Shown: positions 33,003 to 45,700, numbered from the stretch's first letter. The stretch is 64,000 nucleotides of DNA from Epinephelus fuscoguttatus (GCF_011397635.1 NC_064761.1:37288143-37352142); one strand, 5' to 3'. The notes: a model not told the origin generated them from the letters alone. A program made the numbers and translations.

Positions 33003-34048
33003 ACTTTTTTGGTCAAAGATCTTGCTGTTTGTAAATACTGGTGTGCAAATGAAAAAAGAAAAGGGAACAAGACTGCCTTCTGCTTCTGCCAACCTCAGTG
33101 ATTTATGAGTATCTTAACATCGCTGACCCTTCACCTAAGTGCACACTATTCACCTCACAGTCCCTCAGAGGTCTAGTCAAGTACATCGTCATTTACATAC
33201 ACCTGGGCCATAAAGGCTTTTATAAAACATCCTGCATGTTGAGGCATGGCCACTAAATTCCCCAGCTGTGCTCACTCACTCACATACACCTGTTGGTATG
33301 TTGCTTTAGCCGAGAACTTGTAAAACCTTCATGAATGCATTCTTTGTATGCTACCTCTGATTAAAGTGATGCGAGTCAACATGAAATTCAGTAGAATTAA
33401 TTTTTCACAGTGAAGTAAGCAGATATGGGGAAATGTCATCACCAAGTTTACAGCGGTGCGTTTGAATTGTAGAGTGAGTCAAGCTTAGACTGAACCGGTG
33501 TGACAGCTATTAACATGTGTTCGCTGATGGGGGATTTTCACGCAGACAATCTTTAACTCATCTTCTATCTTATGGTCTCTGACATTTCACGTACTAATGT
33601 TCCATTTACTCATTCGTCTATGTTGTTAATTACTCACTGGCACTGTAGATTTAAAAAGACCAACGTTTCACAGGTAACTAGGTCGCACCTGGCCACACAG
33701 TGTCTGATCTCTGCCGCTGACTCAGGTGTCATTGTCTTCATTTAGCCTGCAGAGCTTCCTCCACAGTGCGTCTCTCTGTGTTGCTTCAGACACACAATAT
33801 TTTGACTCATGCGCTCATTCCTTTCCTACAGTGAATCAGTCTTTCTGGGTTGTGCAGCTCAGCTGATTCATTGGGAACCACTGGCAGTTTGAGACTGTTC
33901 CAGCCACATAGCCATGGTGAATGTGGTGCCTCATGCATGCTTCACGGAGAACACTGTCCTCTGGGCATCGACTCAGACATAGGTTGAGGTTAGATTCCTG
34001 AGACAGGGTTAGGGGTTACACAGTCTACAAGTGAAGCAAAGAAGTATA
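33003..34048. other. Intergenic, no gene recognised
   Basis: No exon or element end was recognised. Confidence 0.4.
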
Positions 34049-34051
34049 TAA

Positions 34052-34772
34052 GGGTGCTTTCAGACCTAGAGTTCATGCTTTGGTCTGAATCAGGGACTAA
34101 TTTTGTCACAAAGTTGTGTAATTGCCTAGAGTTGGTTCGTGTTCTCACGGCAGCATTTACAAGAGGACCAGATCAAATTGTGCGAGAAAGCTGCTCTTGA
34201 TTGGTCAGAAATTCCATGTGGGAAAAATCCAGGAAGTAAAGCAAACATTGAAGAAGAGTACACTTGCAAGATAAATGTGACACTTTCTAATGTCACAATG
34301 GAGGGACAACTACGCAGGTTGATTTTAGCGCTGCTCATCGTGGACTATATTGCTGTCATTGTTCATTTTAGTCAAACCATACAGTTTGAAAACGAGGCGC
34401 GGCTCCAACTAGAAAACAATGTTTTGATGCACTGGATGTGCTGAATGTGCATATTAAGGCAGTACAGGAGGAGGTGCACATTAATAATCCTCCAGGACTG
34501 TAACATGCTCATGTTTAACCCAAACTTGTGTCATGTGACTGCAGTTGGTTCAGATCCAGGTCAGAACACGTTCTCACCACAAACCAACCGCACCAGAGTT
34601 CATTTGTAACCAGACTGAGACCACCTTTTCAAGAAGGTCACCGTCTGGTTGTTTTGGTGCGCACCTGAGTGCGATTGCTGTGTTCTCACCTGCCCAAACA
34701 AACCACATTTTGGGGGCAAAAAAAACTTGAGTTGAATCGAAACAAACCACACAGGGCAGGTGTGAAAGCACC
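34052..34772. mobile_element. PIF/Harbinger-like element, second family
   Basis: Left end GGGTGCTTTCAGACC and right end GGTGTGAAAGCACC are inverted, with TAA on both sides (34049-34051 and 34773-34775). A + frame inside (34139-34444, 101 codons) contains MEGQLRRLILALLIVDYIAV, which could be a remnant of an element-encoded protein, though I do not recognise it with certainty. Confidence 0.75.
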
Positions 34773-35214
34773 TAAGTCCAAGTCAAGTTCAAGACCTTTG
34801 GGCAAGTCCAAAGAGACTTTAGTCCATTTTATTTGATTAGTGTAAACACCATGTACCGTACCTAGACACGGAACTTGGATGCGTGCCCGACTCCACTTGA
34901 AAGGTGGCCTCAAGTATTGTGTGCATCAGGTGTGAAATCCACCTGTACCAAAACGAGGATGTGGACTGCTATTCAACGCAAGAAGCAGTCAGTGAGAAGA
35001 GCTGCCAGGGCTTTTATTAGTGCTGCAGATATCCTCTGATATCTGTATATGTGTGCAGAGCTCACCAATCTCTGAGCTGCACAGCCATATAGGGTAAAAT
35101 ATGAACAGCAAACCGTACTAGACATAATGCAAAGGCTGACTTGTATGGGCTTTGGATCTTGCAATTGTCGCTCTTTTCTACACTGTAGCGGCAGCTGAGC
35201 ACCACAACTTGAGT

Positions 35215-35475
35215 GCCATCTATCATTCGTTGATTAATTTTCTGTAACCGCTTATCCTGTTAGGGGTCACGAGGGGCTGGAGCCTATATCAGCTGACACT
35301 GGGTGAAAGGCAGGGTTCACCCTGGACAGGTCACCAGACTATCACAGGGCTGACACATAGAGACAGACAACCATTCACACTCACATTCACAATCTAGAGT
35401 CACCAATTAACCTGCATGTCTTTGGACTGTGGGAGGAAGCCGGAGTACCTTGAGAAAACCCACGCTGACACGGAG
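35215..35475. repeat. High-copy teleost dispersed repeat
   Basis: Contains TAACCGCTTATCCTGTTAGG, GGGGCTGGAGCCTATATCAG, CACCCTGGACAGGTCACCAG, ACCATTCACACTCACATTCA and CTGCATGTCTTTGGACTGTG in that order. I recognise this as one of the commonest interspersed repeats of fish genomes. It runs directly into a TTAA-type terminus at about 35497. Confidence 0.75.
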
Positions 35476-35494
35476 AAAACATGCAAGCTCTGCA

Positions 35495-35725
35495 TGTTGG
35501 GGTGAACTGTCCCTTTAATATCTGTTGTTTAAAAGAAGTCAAGCTACACACTCTTCTATGGCACGGCTTGGAAGCAAACAAAAACCTTCTCAGTAAAGTT
35601 TTTCTAAACTCTATGTATGAATCTTTTGTCTCTAAAGCCAGAGGCGATTTTTTTGTGAAAGGTCAACACATTAATTATTTTGCCTCTTGCACTTTTAACC
35701 TTTTTGTCCCAAAATAAAAATGGCC
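35495..35725. mobile_element. TTAA-type element fragment, opposite orientation
   Basis: Starts GGGGTGAACTGTCCCTTTAA, the inverse of the AGGGACAGTTCACCCC terminus. The part at 35620-35720 is the reverse complement of 25925-26035. Confidence 0.6.
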
Positions 35726-35729
35726 TCAG

Positions 35730-37330
35730 GGAGTTTACTTCCCTTGAACCACTCAAATGTCCCTCTGTGGAGGCAAGCTGCAGATATGTTATGTAGAAAA
35801 GTAGTTGTGTCCTCTAAATGTGAAGATAGTCACAGATACGGTTATTTAAATAATTGACGGAATGGTGGAAGTGAGAGCCGTGCATCATCGTCATATCTCT
35901 GAATAATACCCAGAAAAACAGGGAATCCCCGTACAGCGAATCTAATAAAGCACATGTCATGCACTGTTTTACCTCTCACAACCGGATGACCTGAGACACA
36001 ACATCTTTAGATTTACACAAGTAATGTAAACCCACTGTCACTGATAATGGCAACATGGTAGTCTGTGCCAGGGTTGCACAGTAGTTAGGATGAGGCCTAG
36101 TGCCAGATTTTGCGTTGAAACAGCCACTGTATGTTTTATTGTATCATCACATGATCAAACATAGAATTGACGTTGGACAACAACAGCATACCTATTACCA
36201 ATCTGTATCTGAAAAAGGTACCAGATAAAATGAGACATTATTCATTAATTGGATTTGTTAAACAATTTATTTGTAGTTTGTATCGTTTATCTAAAATGAC
36301 CATGTAATTTTATTGTAGATCGAAGAATTATTGACGAAGATGGGGAGAAAATAGGGAGTGCTGCACTGGGTTAGGGCTCTATGTAGTTAGTCGGCCAGGG
36401 TTTACCCAGGGTACCTTGCACGTCATATCTGGACGTAGAAAGGTCCATGACTAAACGTTAATATGTGATGAGGTCGGAGAACATGTCATCAGTGCTATTG
36501 CACATTTAAAAGAGAGCATATAAAAACACTCAAGGATTCAACCTCACTAATACTAGTTCATTTGGTCGTGTTTCTGAGGTGGCGAGTTGAATCAGTTGCA
36601 AGGACCCATTCTCTGGTCTAGAGAGAGCAGGCCGTCCAACCACTCTCTCTACTTGCCCCCCCTACCTCATCGGCCCTGGTGCAACAGTACAGGCAGGCAG
36701 TGGCCTGTACTATGTGCGGTTGGATTCCAACCTGCGACCCTTTGCTGCGTGTCATCCCCCATTTCCTGTCACCCTCCAGCTGTTCTGTCCACGTTATTCC
36801 TAGCCCCCATGATACCTTGCGTGAATTATGTGTGCAACTATGTGGTAACAGTAATTTATTCTTCTTTCCAAAAACACACCACCTGTTATAGCTCAGACAG
36901 GATTATGCGATCATACCTTTGCCATCTCTGACAGCCATTTCAAAGCATTGTTTTTTTCCCCCTCGCAACCGAGCATGCTAGCAATTAGCTTGCCTTGCCA
37001 CATTAAAATATTGTTAACTTTAACATGGCCCGAGCTAACTTAAGGTAACATCTGCTCCTTCTAAAGATGATTTCTGATTTCTGATGATAAAAGACGGGGA
37101 TATCATGAACTGATGTCGCGTGACGGACCTGTCAGTCTACGTGTCATTCTCTTCTGCTAATTCTGACACTTTTTCGCTAGGTCTGGTGAAACTCTTGTGG
37201 TTTTATTTCTCATATCAGTGATTACCATGGCAACAGGAACAATCCATTTTTGTTCTGGTCACATATTCAACACGGTTGCTGAAGACACAATTTTAGCTTG
37301 GACTGGTTGTTAGTCGTTACAGACACGGAC
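35730..37330. other. Intergenic, no gene recognised
   Basis: The 114-codon frame at 36587-36931 overlaps another open frame and shows no domain or convincing splice context. Nothing else was recognised. Confidence 0.4.
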
Positions 37331-37339
37331 GGTGCAACA

Positions 37340-37705
37340 GGGGGTCCATGTCATTGGTCCGACAGCCCATTGGTCCGACAGCCCGTTGGTTCGACATCCC
37401 ATTAGTCCGACTGTCCGCAGTGCTGAACGGCTCGCAGCAGGCGTATGGTGCGCCGCGACCGGCTCTGGGTCAGCTGGGAAAGGCTTGAGGCGGAGCAGGC
37501 TCACGGCTCATGTGTTTGTCACTTTCTTTTTCATTTTAACCCACACCATGATCTTTTCCTGACCCTAACCAAGTGGTTTTTGTGCCTAAACCTAACCAGA
37601 CCTTAACCACAGGGCATCATGATGATTTCGGAACGGACTTCGGAACAATGTGTTTAATATGGTCAAACCAATGGGCTGTCGGACCAATGGGCAGTTCCCG
37701 CAACA
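37340..37705. repeat. ATTGGTCCGACAGCCC tandem / inverted repeat element
   Basis: Three to four near-identical 17-bp units (ATTGGTCCGACAGCCC and variants) stand in tandem at about 37355-37410. The same unit is inverted at 37665-37690 (GGGCTGTCGGACCAAT). Between them is CTAACCAAGTGGTTTTTGTG. It is probably a non-autonomous transposon with repeated termini. Confidence 0.65.
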
Positions 37706-37709
37706 GGTA

Positions 37710-40000
37710 CCAGAGCTCTGCAAAGACATTTCAGAAAATACTAAGTTAACATTGGTTAAATATGAAAATAAATCAGTATTTGCTAAATTGAAAGACAATT
37801 ACTTTCGATAACAGCCAGCATTGGCGGTTAGCCACCAAGAGTAGCCACTGGGACGAACCACAGTCAGTCTATGGGACTAACTAAGTTAATGCTACCTCCG
37901 CTATCTCACAGGAAGTTGTGCCCATAATCATTTTTATAGTAGTGCCCTCAGGAATAAGGTGGATAATAAAGGTAAAAGCCGTAAAAAAAAATGTACGTAC
38001 CAACAAAAGCCAAAAATGGCAAAAAGAAAATCTTCAACAGTTTCTACAATCAGGCTTACATCTCACCATCTGCATCGCCAATTTCTCAAAAATGTTCATG
38101 AGCATGGGTCAAAGTTTCTCCCATTAAGTCAGTTTTATAGATTTGTTTTTACAACTTTTGCATGGGCCGTGGTGTACGCCTCTTTCAGGGCTTGTTTTGT
38201 GCATACACGATGTTCATAAATGAGACCCCCGGTGTGTGCAGTCCTGGAATATGAACCCAGAACAAACTGCTCCCAGAAAAGTGTCAGAAATATTTCTAAA
38301 GTACGTCGTAGAGATGGACGTTATAAAAAGCCACTCTGACTTATCATGGCAGGCACGGCCACATGTGTTACTAATAACATTAACAATGGCTCTGTTATAC
38401 AAGTGTAATACGCCGTGACAGTGTGACAGTGCGCCAGCATGCACAATACCAGGACTGTGAAACTGAGGCAGCTCCATGGAATTTCAACCATCATTAATTG
38501 CGTTATTTATATTTGTGTTTTCCTTCTGTCACATGCCAGAAAAGGCCTCTGGACAAATTCTCTTCTGCTCAGCTCAAGAATTTTCCTCCACACACTTGAC
38601 CTCTGGGTCAAAATCTCATCATGTGTCAGACAGAAGAGTCCTCAGACATTTCTGTGATTGGCTACTGCCCTCTAGTGTTCTGTTAAAGTATTGCAGCAGC
38701 ACTGATGCACTGGGAGGGCTCAGATGTTAGTTAAAAAGCCAATCAGATCATTTAGCGGGAGACCGGCACCGCGATGGTCACGTGACAAACGGAAACAGCC
38801 GAACTTCAACTTGACTTGAACTTGAACCCTTTACTGTTTGGAGCTGTAACGACGACACATTGTCAAATACACAGCCAATGACGGGATTAAAAAATAAATT
38901 TATTTAACTACGCAGTCACAGAATAACTTTGAGGAACTTGTACTTTACTTTATAAAAACTATACAGCTCTCTCATTCTTTAACAGGTGAATTCTACATAC
39001 AGTACAGTATTTTTCCTTTATTTTTTTTTAATTTTTAGTGTTTGCAGCAAGTGAAAACCTACTTGGCAATAAGCCTTATTTAATTTTGATTCTGCTTTAT
39101 TGCATTTCATAGTCAAATATTGCACTTTCTACTCTAGAGGATTATCTATAGATTAAAAGTTTATGATGCACTGTTAAAGACCGAACTACCAAACATGAAA
39201 CTGCATATGCATCACCCAGCTACAGCATTAAAATGCCCCCTTACATGTCGTGCATCAGTAATAATATTAACCAAATCATATCGTATAACAGAGGATATGC
39301 TTCAAGTTTGAGTTATTCATTTATCACGGTGGAGCCTAAGACTTTCATTTAATTATCATATTAAATATACAGGCCTACACTAAAAAGAAAAAGAAAACCA
39401 AAGTTAAAACAAAATGTGAATCTAAACATAGAATACTGCAAGTAGAAATAAGATATGCAATATAACATAAATTGCATATAAAATCAAGTAATACAAATTA
39501 GACATTTCAACTGAACATAACTGAATGTAAACAGGAATGTAGTAAAATATATTTGCATAGAGTTGTAAAACAATAGCCTAACTAAAGATGAATAGAAGGT
39601 AAAGTGACAGTAAAAATTTAAAAAATTTAAATATTAATATTTGTCACATTTGCCAATACTCTATAGGCCATGATTTCAGAAGTATTTTGAATGCAGCAAT
39701 ATTTAAACAGAGGATCAGAGAACTTCTTCTACCACTGGCCAACTGTAATCTATAGAAAACGACTGTGCATAATATTCTGTAACATTCAGTGGCGTAAGGA
39801 AGTTAGGATGAGCCCCAGTGCATGATATGGTGCATGTATTGTCTTGACACAAATAGAGACTTGACATTGAACAACATCAGCATACATATTACCCAGCAAT
39901 CATCACTGCATATCTGAGAAAAATATCAAGGACAATTGAATATTGAAGACATTTAATTGAACAGTTTTTATATATATATATTTTAATAGATTTTATATCT
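37710..40000. other. Intergenic, no gene recognised
   Basis: Largely AT-rich, with a TA run at 39970-39980. A palindromic E-box TCACGTGA lies near 38777. No exon was recognised. Confidence 0.4.
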
Positions 40001-40004
40001 TGTG

Positions 40005-40281
40005 TAGAGAAAGTCTGGAACAATCTGCCCAAGGAAATCAGGTCAGTCGAATCAGTGATCTCTTTTAAATCCCTTCATAAAACAAACTTTTATTGGAGAA
40101 CCTTTCCGGATTTTACTTAAGTTTTAAGTTAATCTCAACTGTTTTTTTAATTCCTCCATTTTGTTTTTATCTGTTCTTTTAAAATGTGTTGTTGTCATGT
40201 CTTGTCTGTTTTAATTATTGACATGTAAAACACTTAGTAACTGTTTTGAAAAAGTGCTCTGTAAATAAAGATTATTATTAT
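40005..40281 (+). mobile_element. LINE 3' end (reverse transcriptase ORF remnant)
   Basis: The frame at 40013-40120 ends a non-LTR retrotransposon ORF2: it begins VWNNLPKEIRSVESVISFKS and ends WRTFPDFT before TAA. The WN-LP--IR----SF--LK pattern is typical of the C-terminal end of L2/Rex1/Jockey-like LINE proteins. After it comes a short 3' UTR with AAAGTGCTCTGTAAATAAAG and an (ATT)n tail at 40271-40280. It is a 5'-truncated insertion; the rest of ORF2 is missing. Confidence 0.8.
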
Positions 40282-40499
40282 ACAGATTATTTAAAAAAAA
40301 AAATAAAATGGAGTAAAACATGGTGTGGATGGGTTTGCCTTTTTGTTGACATATATAGCAAATGGCACCATTTTTAAATTAGTCACTTGTTTAATTATTC
40401 CTCTTGAACACAAGAATATATTCAAGGTGAATCTGATCCCACTGCACTGTTTATATTAACGCCCCTTCTGGAAGTGCTAGTAGATTAGCTTCAGTGCTA

Positions 40500-40740
40500 A
40501 CTCGGCTCCTTCCGCCGACCACGTGACTCTGCAGTTCGGTCGCAGCGGTTCCCCTGAGACCCCCCCCCCCCCCCCTACCTCCCTCCCCGCCGCAGTCTAG
40601 GTTGGTCAAAACATTTTCGGAGCTCCGATTGGTCAGCGACATGGGACTCTCTCCTCTGATTGGTCGCCTGACACAGGGAGGTCCGGTTCTTCTTGAGCGT
40701 TCTTCCGGCTTACATGTTGGGGGAAAAAAAGAAAAGACGA
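40500..40740 (+). promoter_or_regulatory. sap130: sap130 promoter region
   Basis: GC- and CpG-richer than the surroundings. Inverted CCAAT boxes (ATTGG) at 40628-40632 and 40659-40663 are 31 bp apart, about three helical turns, a usual NF-Y spacing. There is an E-box CACGTGAC at 40520, an ETS-like CTTCCGG near 40702, and a run of 16 C at 40560-40575. No TATA box is seen. It fits a housekeeping-type promoter for the gene that starts coding at 42748. Confidence 0.6.
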
Positions 40741-41074
40741 ATGGAAAAATTGTAATCCACAAAACGACCCTTGCCTTGTACCTCAGCGATACGGTAATAT
40801 CCACACACATGTAGAAACATGTTCGCTTGTTGAGCCCGGCGAAGTTTACGCCTTTGTACTCTGTAGAAAGTTCAGGATTTAGCACGGAAAGCAGGCGGCA
40901 ACAGCGGGGTTAGCATTCTAACGTTAGCATTCTGCTAAGCTAAGATAGCTGGCTAACAAGGTAGCTTTCTAGTTTTTAAGATTACCGAGCAACAGTGAGC
41001 GTTTTCTGACACAGCGGATATCGTGTTTGGTTGTTTTGTTGTCGGCAGTCGAAAAGGCGTTTTTGTACCAGCAG
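40741..41074 (+). other. sap130: sap130 probable 5' UTR exon (limits approximate)
   Basis: A plausible donor is CAG followed by GTAAAC at 41075. Another candidate is GTAATA at about 40794. The matching acceptor is TTTCAG at 42725-42730. The transcription start is not determinable from sequence. Confidence 0.35.
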
Positions 41075-41648
41075 GTAAACTTGATATTTGATAAGCAACG
41101 ATACAGTTGTTGTCGGGCAGTTTTGTCATATGATATTGACCATATAACGGCAAACAAAGGTCCACAGAAATGCTGTTGTCTGGTTTTTCACAGTGAAATG
41201 TATTTGTGAAGGTTTCAGTTTGTAGCAGCACCAGTTGGTTTGTGTTACCGACTTGCTGCTTTGCTAGCTGCAAAGCATAATACTCCGCAGTGCTACTTCA
41301 CCCTCAGTGTCCCCGCGCCGCCTGTAAATGGTTAAACTGGTTGGCTTTTGTTATTGTAGCACTGTCGTACGTGTTTAATTTGAGAGTTGCAGCTATTAAC
41401 TGATGTTTTAAAGATGTCCTAAGTGTTTGCAACATCTTTGCCTAGACGTCCATTGCTAATGAAATAGAAATCACCAGAACCGCCCGGTCACATTCTGGAG
41501 ATAAAATACATTTTTAATTATTTATAGCTTGAAAGAAAAAAGCAGATTTAAACAGAAAGGCTCTTCCAAAAAATTTAAAAAGATTTGTGGCACTTCTTTG
41601 TCATGCAGTTAAATTACCTTCCCAGTTATCCCCCATTTTATCTTATTT

Positions 41649-42075
41649 CAGGGTGTCTACAGGTTCTTTAAAAAGTCTTAATATGTCTTTTATTCTAAGT
41701 AGTCTTTAAGTTGAATTTTTGAGGTCTTAACAACTACAAACATTTTATCTAATTTTATTTATCCTTTTTTTTTAATTTCTCATTGTGAGAGTACACATTT
41801 CTAATGCTATGATACTGTCATTTTACTTCAGAATTGCACTAACCTGTTGGCAAATTGTAGGTTAACTTAACTCGCTCTACTAACCATTTTTCTACGTAAA
41901 ATTTATCTCTGCACAAGACCACATATTTACTACTTGCCTGCAATGCTCACCTGCAATGCTTGATTAAGTAAAACATGATTTGCCAAAAAATCCCTCCAAA
42001 ATTTGGTTAAAAAGGTGTCTTGAACAGGTCTTAAAAGGCATTCAATTTAACTGTCTGATTCCTGTAGACACCCTG
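41649..42075. mobile_element. CAGGGTGTCTACAGG inverted-repeat element
   Basis: Perfect 15-bp inverted termini (CAGGGTGTCTACAGG at 41649-41663, CCTGTAGACACCCTG at 42061-42075). The interior is AT-rich with inverted arms (AAAAGTCTTAATATG, GTCTTAAAAGGCATT). No exact target duplication was found. It lies in sap130 intron 1. A single terminus of the same family is at 10468. Confidence 0.75.
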
Positions 42076-42084
42076 TATTTAGAT

Positions 42085-42454
42085 TAGGGCTGCAACGATT
42101 AGTCAATAAATCGATGACTGATTGAGTATTAAGATAATTGCTGACTATTTTAGTATTCGACTAATCGGTTTGAGTCATTCTTCACAGAAAAGTACTATAG
42201 AAGTACCCCAAAATACTCTTATTGCAGCTTCTTACGTTCAGATATTGGCAGCTTTACACACTCTCCCATGATAGTGAGCTAAAACCCTTTGGCATGAGTA
42301 CAAAACAAGATGACAGAATTTTGGGGTTTGGGAGAGACAGACCGACATTTTTCTACATTTAAATATATTTTTTTGATAAAATAATTAGTCAACTAATCGA
42401 AGAAATAATCCACAGATTAGTTGACAATGAAAATAATCATTAGTTGCAGCCCTA
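42085..42454. mobile_element. hAT-type inverted-repeat element (TAGGGCTGCAAC family)
   Basis: Left end TAGGGCTGCAACGATTAGTC, right end AATCATTAGTTGCAGCCCTA, flanked by an exact 8-bp duplication ATTTAGAT (42077-42084 and 42455-42462). This is a well-known abundant fish family with internal CGATTAATC-type blocks. It inserted within 10 bp of the end of the element at 41649-42075. Confidence 0.9.
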
Positions 42455-42747
42455 ATTTAGATATTATATATATTCTGACCTGAAGGGTGAGGTTATGTTT
42501 AGTGTAATATGTGAAATATGACCAAGCTGACTGTTGGTGTTGTGTTTTCATTGTAGTTGTATTGTACGTATTGTATGTTGTTTTTGCTGCTGCACTACTA
42601 CAACATGACTCTGTTGCTCACAAGTGTTTTAAAATTATTGTAGATTTTTGTATAGACAAAGCTGATTTAAAGATAATATCTTCAGTATGTCTGGTGCAGG
42701 AATAAATGTACATTCTTGGCATTGTTTCAGGTCACTAATTAGTTAAA

Positions 42748-45700
42748 ATGAGCTCCCAGCAATTCCCCCGTCACGGGCTGCCGGCTTCCAGCGGGGGAGC
42801 ACCTCAGATCCCCACTGCTGGAAACCTGGTGTCTGTCAATCAGCCGTCAAATCCACCAGGTAACCTATAGTCACTGAAGTGAGTTGCAGGATATTTCACA
42901 CATGGCGAGCAAGTAAATGTTGAATCAGATGTGTTTTTCCTTAGCTGGAACAGATGCTGAGAGCAGTCGGGATGCTGACCATGGACAGCCGGATCATCCA
43001 CCTGCCGGGGGCGGGGGAACCTTGGCGTTCAGAGATGACAAGCAAGAGACGATGGTAGTCAGACCTTACCCACAAGTACAGACGCACGGCCAGCCACAAG
43101 CTACCCCCCAAACCGTGCCCATTCAGCCCGGCACACCTGTGACTGTACCTGCCCCCTCTGTCCACCTCCCACAGGGCCAGCCTGCAGTCCTCACTGAGGG
43201 ACAGATGAAGGTGATGATATATGTCTGTTACTTTAAAAAGCTTTATATACATGTTAACAGTAAAGGGTGTGTGAACATAGTTAAATCATTGGCAAAGATA
43301 GAATGCATTCTGTGGTTAGAGGACAACACATTGTTGCTGACCAAGGTTGATTTATTCATCCAGAAAGTGTCGAATCACAGCTGGCTCTTGTAAGATAACC
43401 TTTCTGAAGGTGGAAGCTCAGATTGTTGGGATGACTCAGGGCTATTAAGGGACCAACGCTCTGTAATGATTATCTTTAATTTTGAAACAGTTCACGATGG
43501 AACTATTTCCCTTCCTCTTTCCATCCTCGTGCCCTCCAGACAGAGTCAGGCAGGTTTCATTTTACTTCATACTTGGGAGAAGCCGCTGTGGCCAGTTAGC
43601 TCTAGAGGAGGGACAATGGAATGACCAGGAAAATTATGACAATAGCAAGTACAACTTTCAAAATTTTCAGCTTCATATAGTTCTTGTGATGTAATTTAAT
43701 TCAGAAGGATCAGCTCAATGACTAAGATGATATTATAACAAAAAAGTGACTGATACAATTTACTGTAAACCTAATAAGGACAATGGTCATGTGCAAACTG
43801 GCTGACTTTACACTTACTTGGTGAAAAGGTAACAATGTTCTACTGCAACATGTTGTTTCATATTGCAATTTTGAAGGTTCACTCAATCTCGCATAGCTAG
43901 ACCTGTCCCCACACTTTGATTCAGCGCTGGAGAAAGGTCTGCCTGAACCCATTATAATTCCATACTAAGGGAAAAACATTCTGACATGTTTGTATTTCTT
44001 TAAACCAATCACAACTGCTTCACAGCGCTAAGCCCAGAAAGCAGTGTCAGTGCTCTTGCAAAATAATGTCGGGGGAGGCTAGCGTGACGGTGAGAGAACT
44101 TGTTTTGGTGGAATGTTTGCATGCGGGTAGGCGAGCCCTGGTATTAAAATGGCTAAATCAATACAAAAGAAAACATCATATAAAACACTGAAATTTTAGG
44201 GTGTAGGTTGCTAGCCCCGAGGTTGTAGTTGTTTTACGCAGGGCACTAAAATGAAGCTTGGAGGTAATATTTTCCATGCAACTCTAGTTTCATAGCAACA
44301 GGGATTTTGAAAATGGGAACACACAGATGGTGGAAGGTAAGGAGAATTCTGTCTGCAGCAGGCGACCCACGGCAGGTTTAGACGCACGGTCTTTATCATG
44401 TGAGTCAGACAAGGTAGGGTTCGCTTACAGGGACACTTTGCCAATTCTCAACCAGCTTTTTGTCACAACAATGGGGGTAATATGTGTAAATAAACTGTAG
44501 TAGATCTCCATCTCTCAGTGAAAATCTGCTAGATGACACGTTTCACACTCTGTGTCACATTTCGAGAGTGTGACCATCTTCTCAGCCCTGAAATACTTCT
44601 TCAATGTTGTTTTTTTTCTAGCATTGTTCTTAACATTCTTCTGAGCTTAAGATCAGAAATGTAATGTCTGTCTTTTCTTTAGGCTGTCCTGAAGTCACCC
44701 ATGCCAAGTCGTCTTATTGCCCCAGCACCAGCTTCCAACCAGGGTCACATCCCCATACCTCCCAAGGTGCCTGGTCACATTACTGTCACCATAGAGAGCA
44801 GCATTGCTCCAACGCCGTCTATACCTGTGGCAACTATCAGTGGTCAGCAGGTGAGTGCTCTGTGAGCTGTCTCTGAGTGTGTTGTTGTCTCTTTCTTGCT
44901 GATGACTGAAGTTGTGAGCGGCCTGTATTGTGTTTCAGGGTCACTCCAGCAACTTACACCACCTGATGCCGGCTAACATTCAGATCATTCGGGGCAGTGC
45001 CCCTGCACTGCAGATCGGGACTCCTGCGGTCCCTCCCCAGACCTTCACATCTCATTTACCCCGAGGTATGCATGATGCAATGAGAACAGTATGCCAGGTG
45101 GCTTGATGTTTGCCTCTCCTTGAAACAGTAGTCCATTTACTGCTCAGTTATGGCAGTGCATTTCTCTACATCGGTCTGTTTGTTTCCTGGTAGGTGCTGC
45201 TGCAGCAGCTGTTATGTCCAGCTCCAAAACTGTCCTGCGGCCAGCCACTGGAGGAAGCGCAGGCCCCGGCCAGCCCACAGTTCAGCACATCATCCACCAG
45301 ACGATTCAGGTGCTCTGATGTACTTTAATCTAAAAAGGAGTTTATATTCTGTTTGACATTTAGACATATTGTGTGTAACTGTGTCATCCTCCACAGTCCC
45401 GCCCTGCTGTAACAACGTCGACAGCTGTGCTTCCAACTGTGGTGGCCCCCATTTCAGCAACTAGAACTCAGTCCCCAGTTATCAGCCCGACAGTCACACA
45501 CTCTGCAGAGGTGGCACATGGGTAAGTAGCAGTCTAAGAATGTTTTGATTAGGGCTTAGGTAGAGATGCTGCATGTGTAAGTACTAGAAAAATAATTTGA
45601 TGACAAGAAGTTTTGTAGTGAAGTTGAACAAAACAGTCAGTGAAGATCAGTTGTTCAGAGAGGGATGTTGCCACAAAAGAGTCGCTACGAAGTCCCTTCT

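Noticed and set aside
36587-36931. 114-codon + frame with an overlapping second frame
   Set aside because: No domain, no splice signals and low-complexity composition; probably chance.
40560-40575. C16 run as a specific regulatory element
   Set aside because: Homopolymers of this length are often assembly or slippage effects; I mention it only as part of the promoter.
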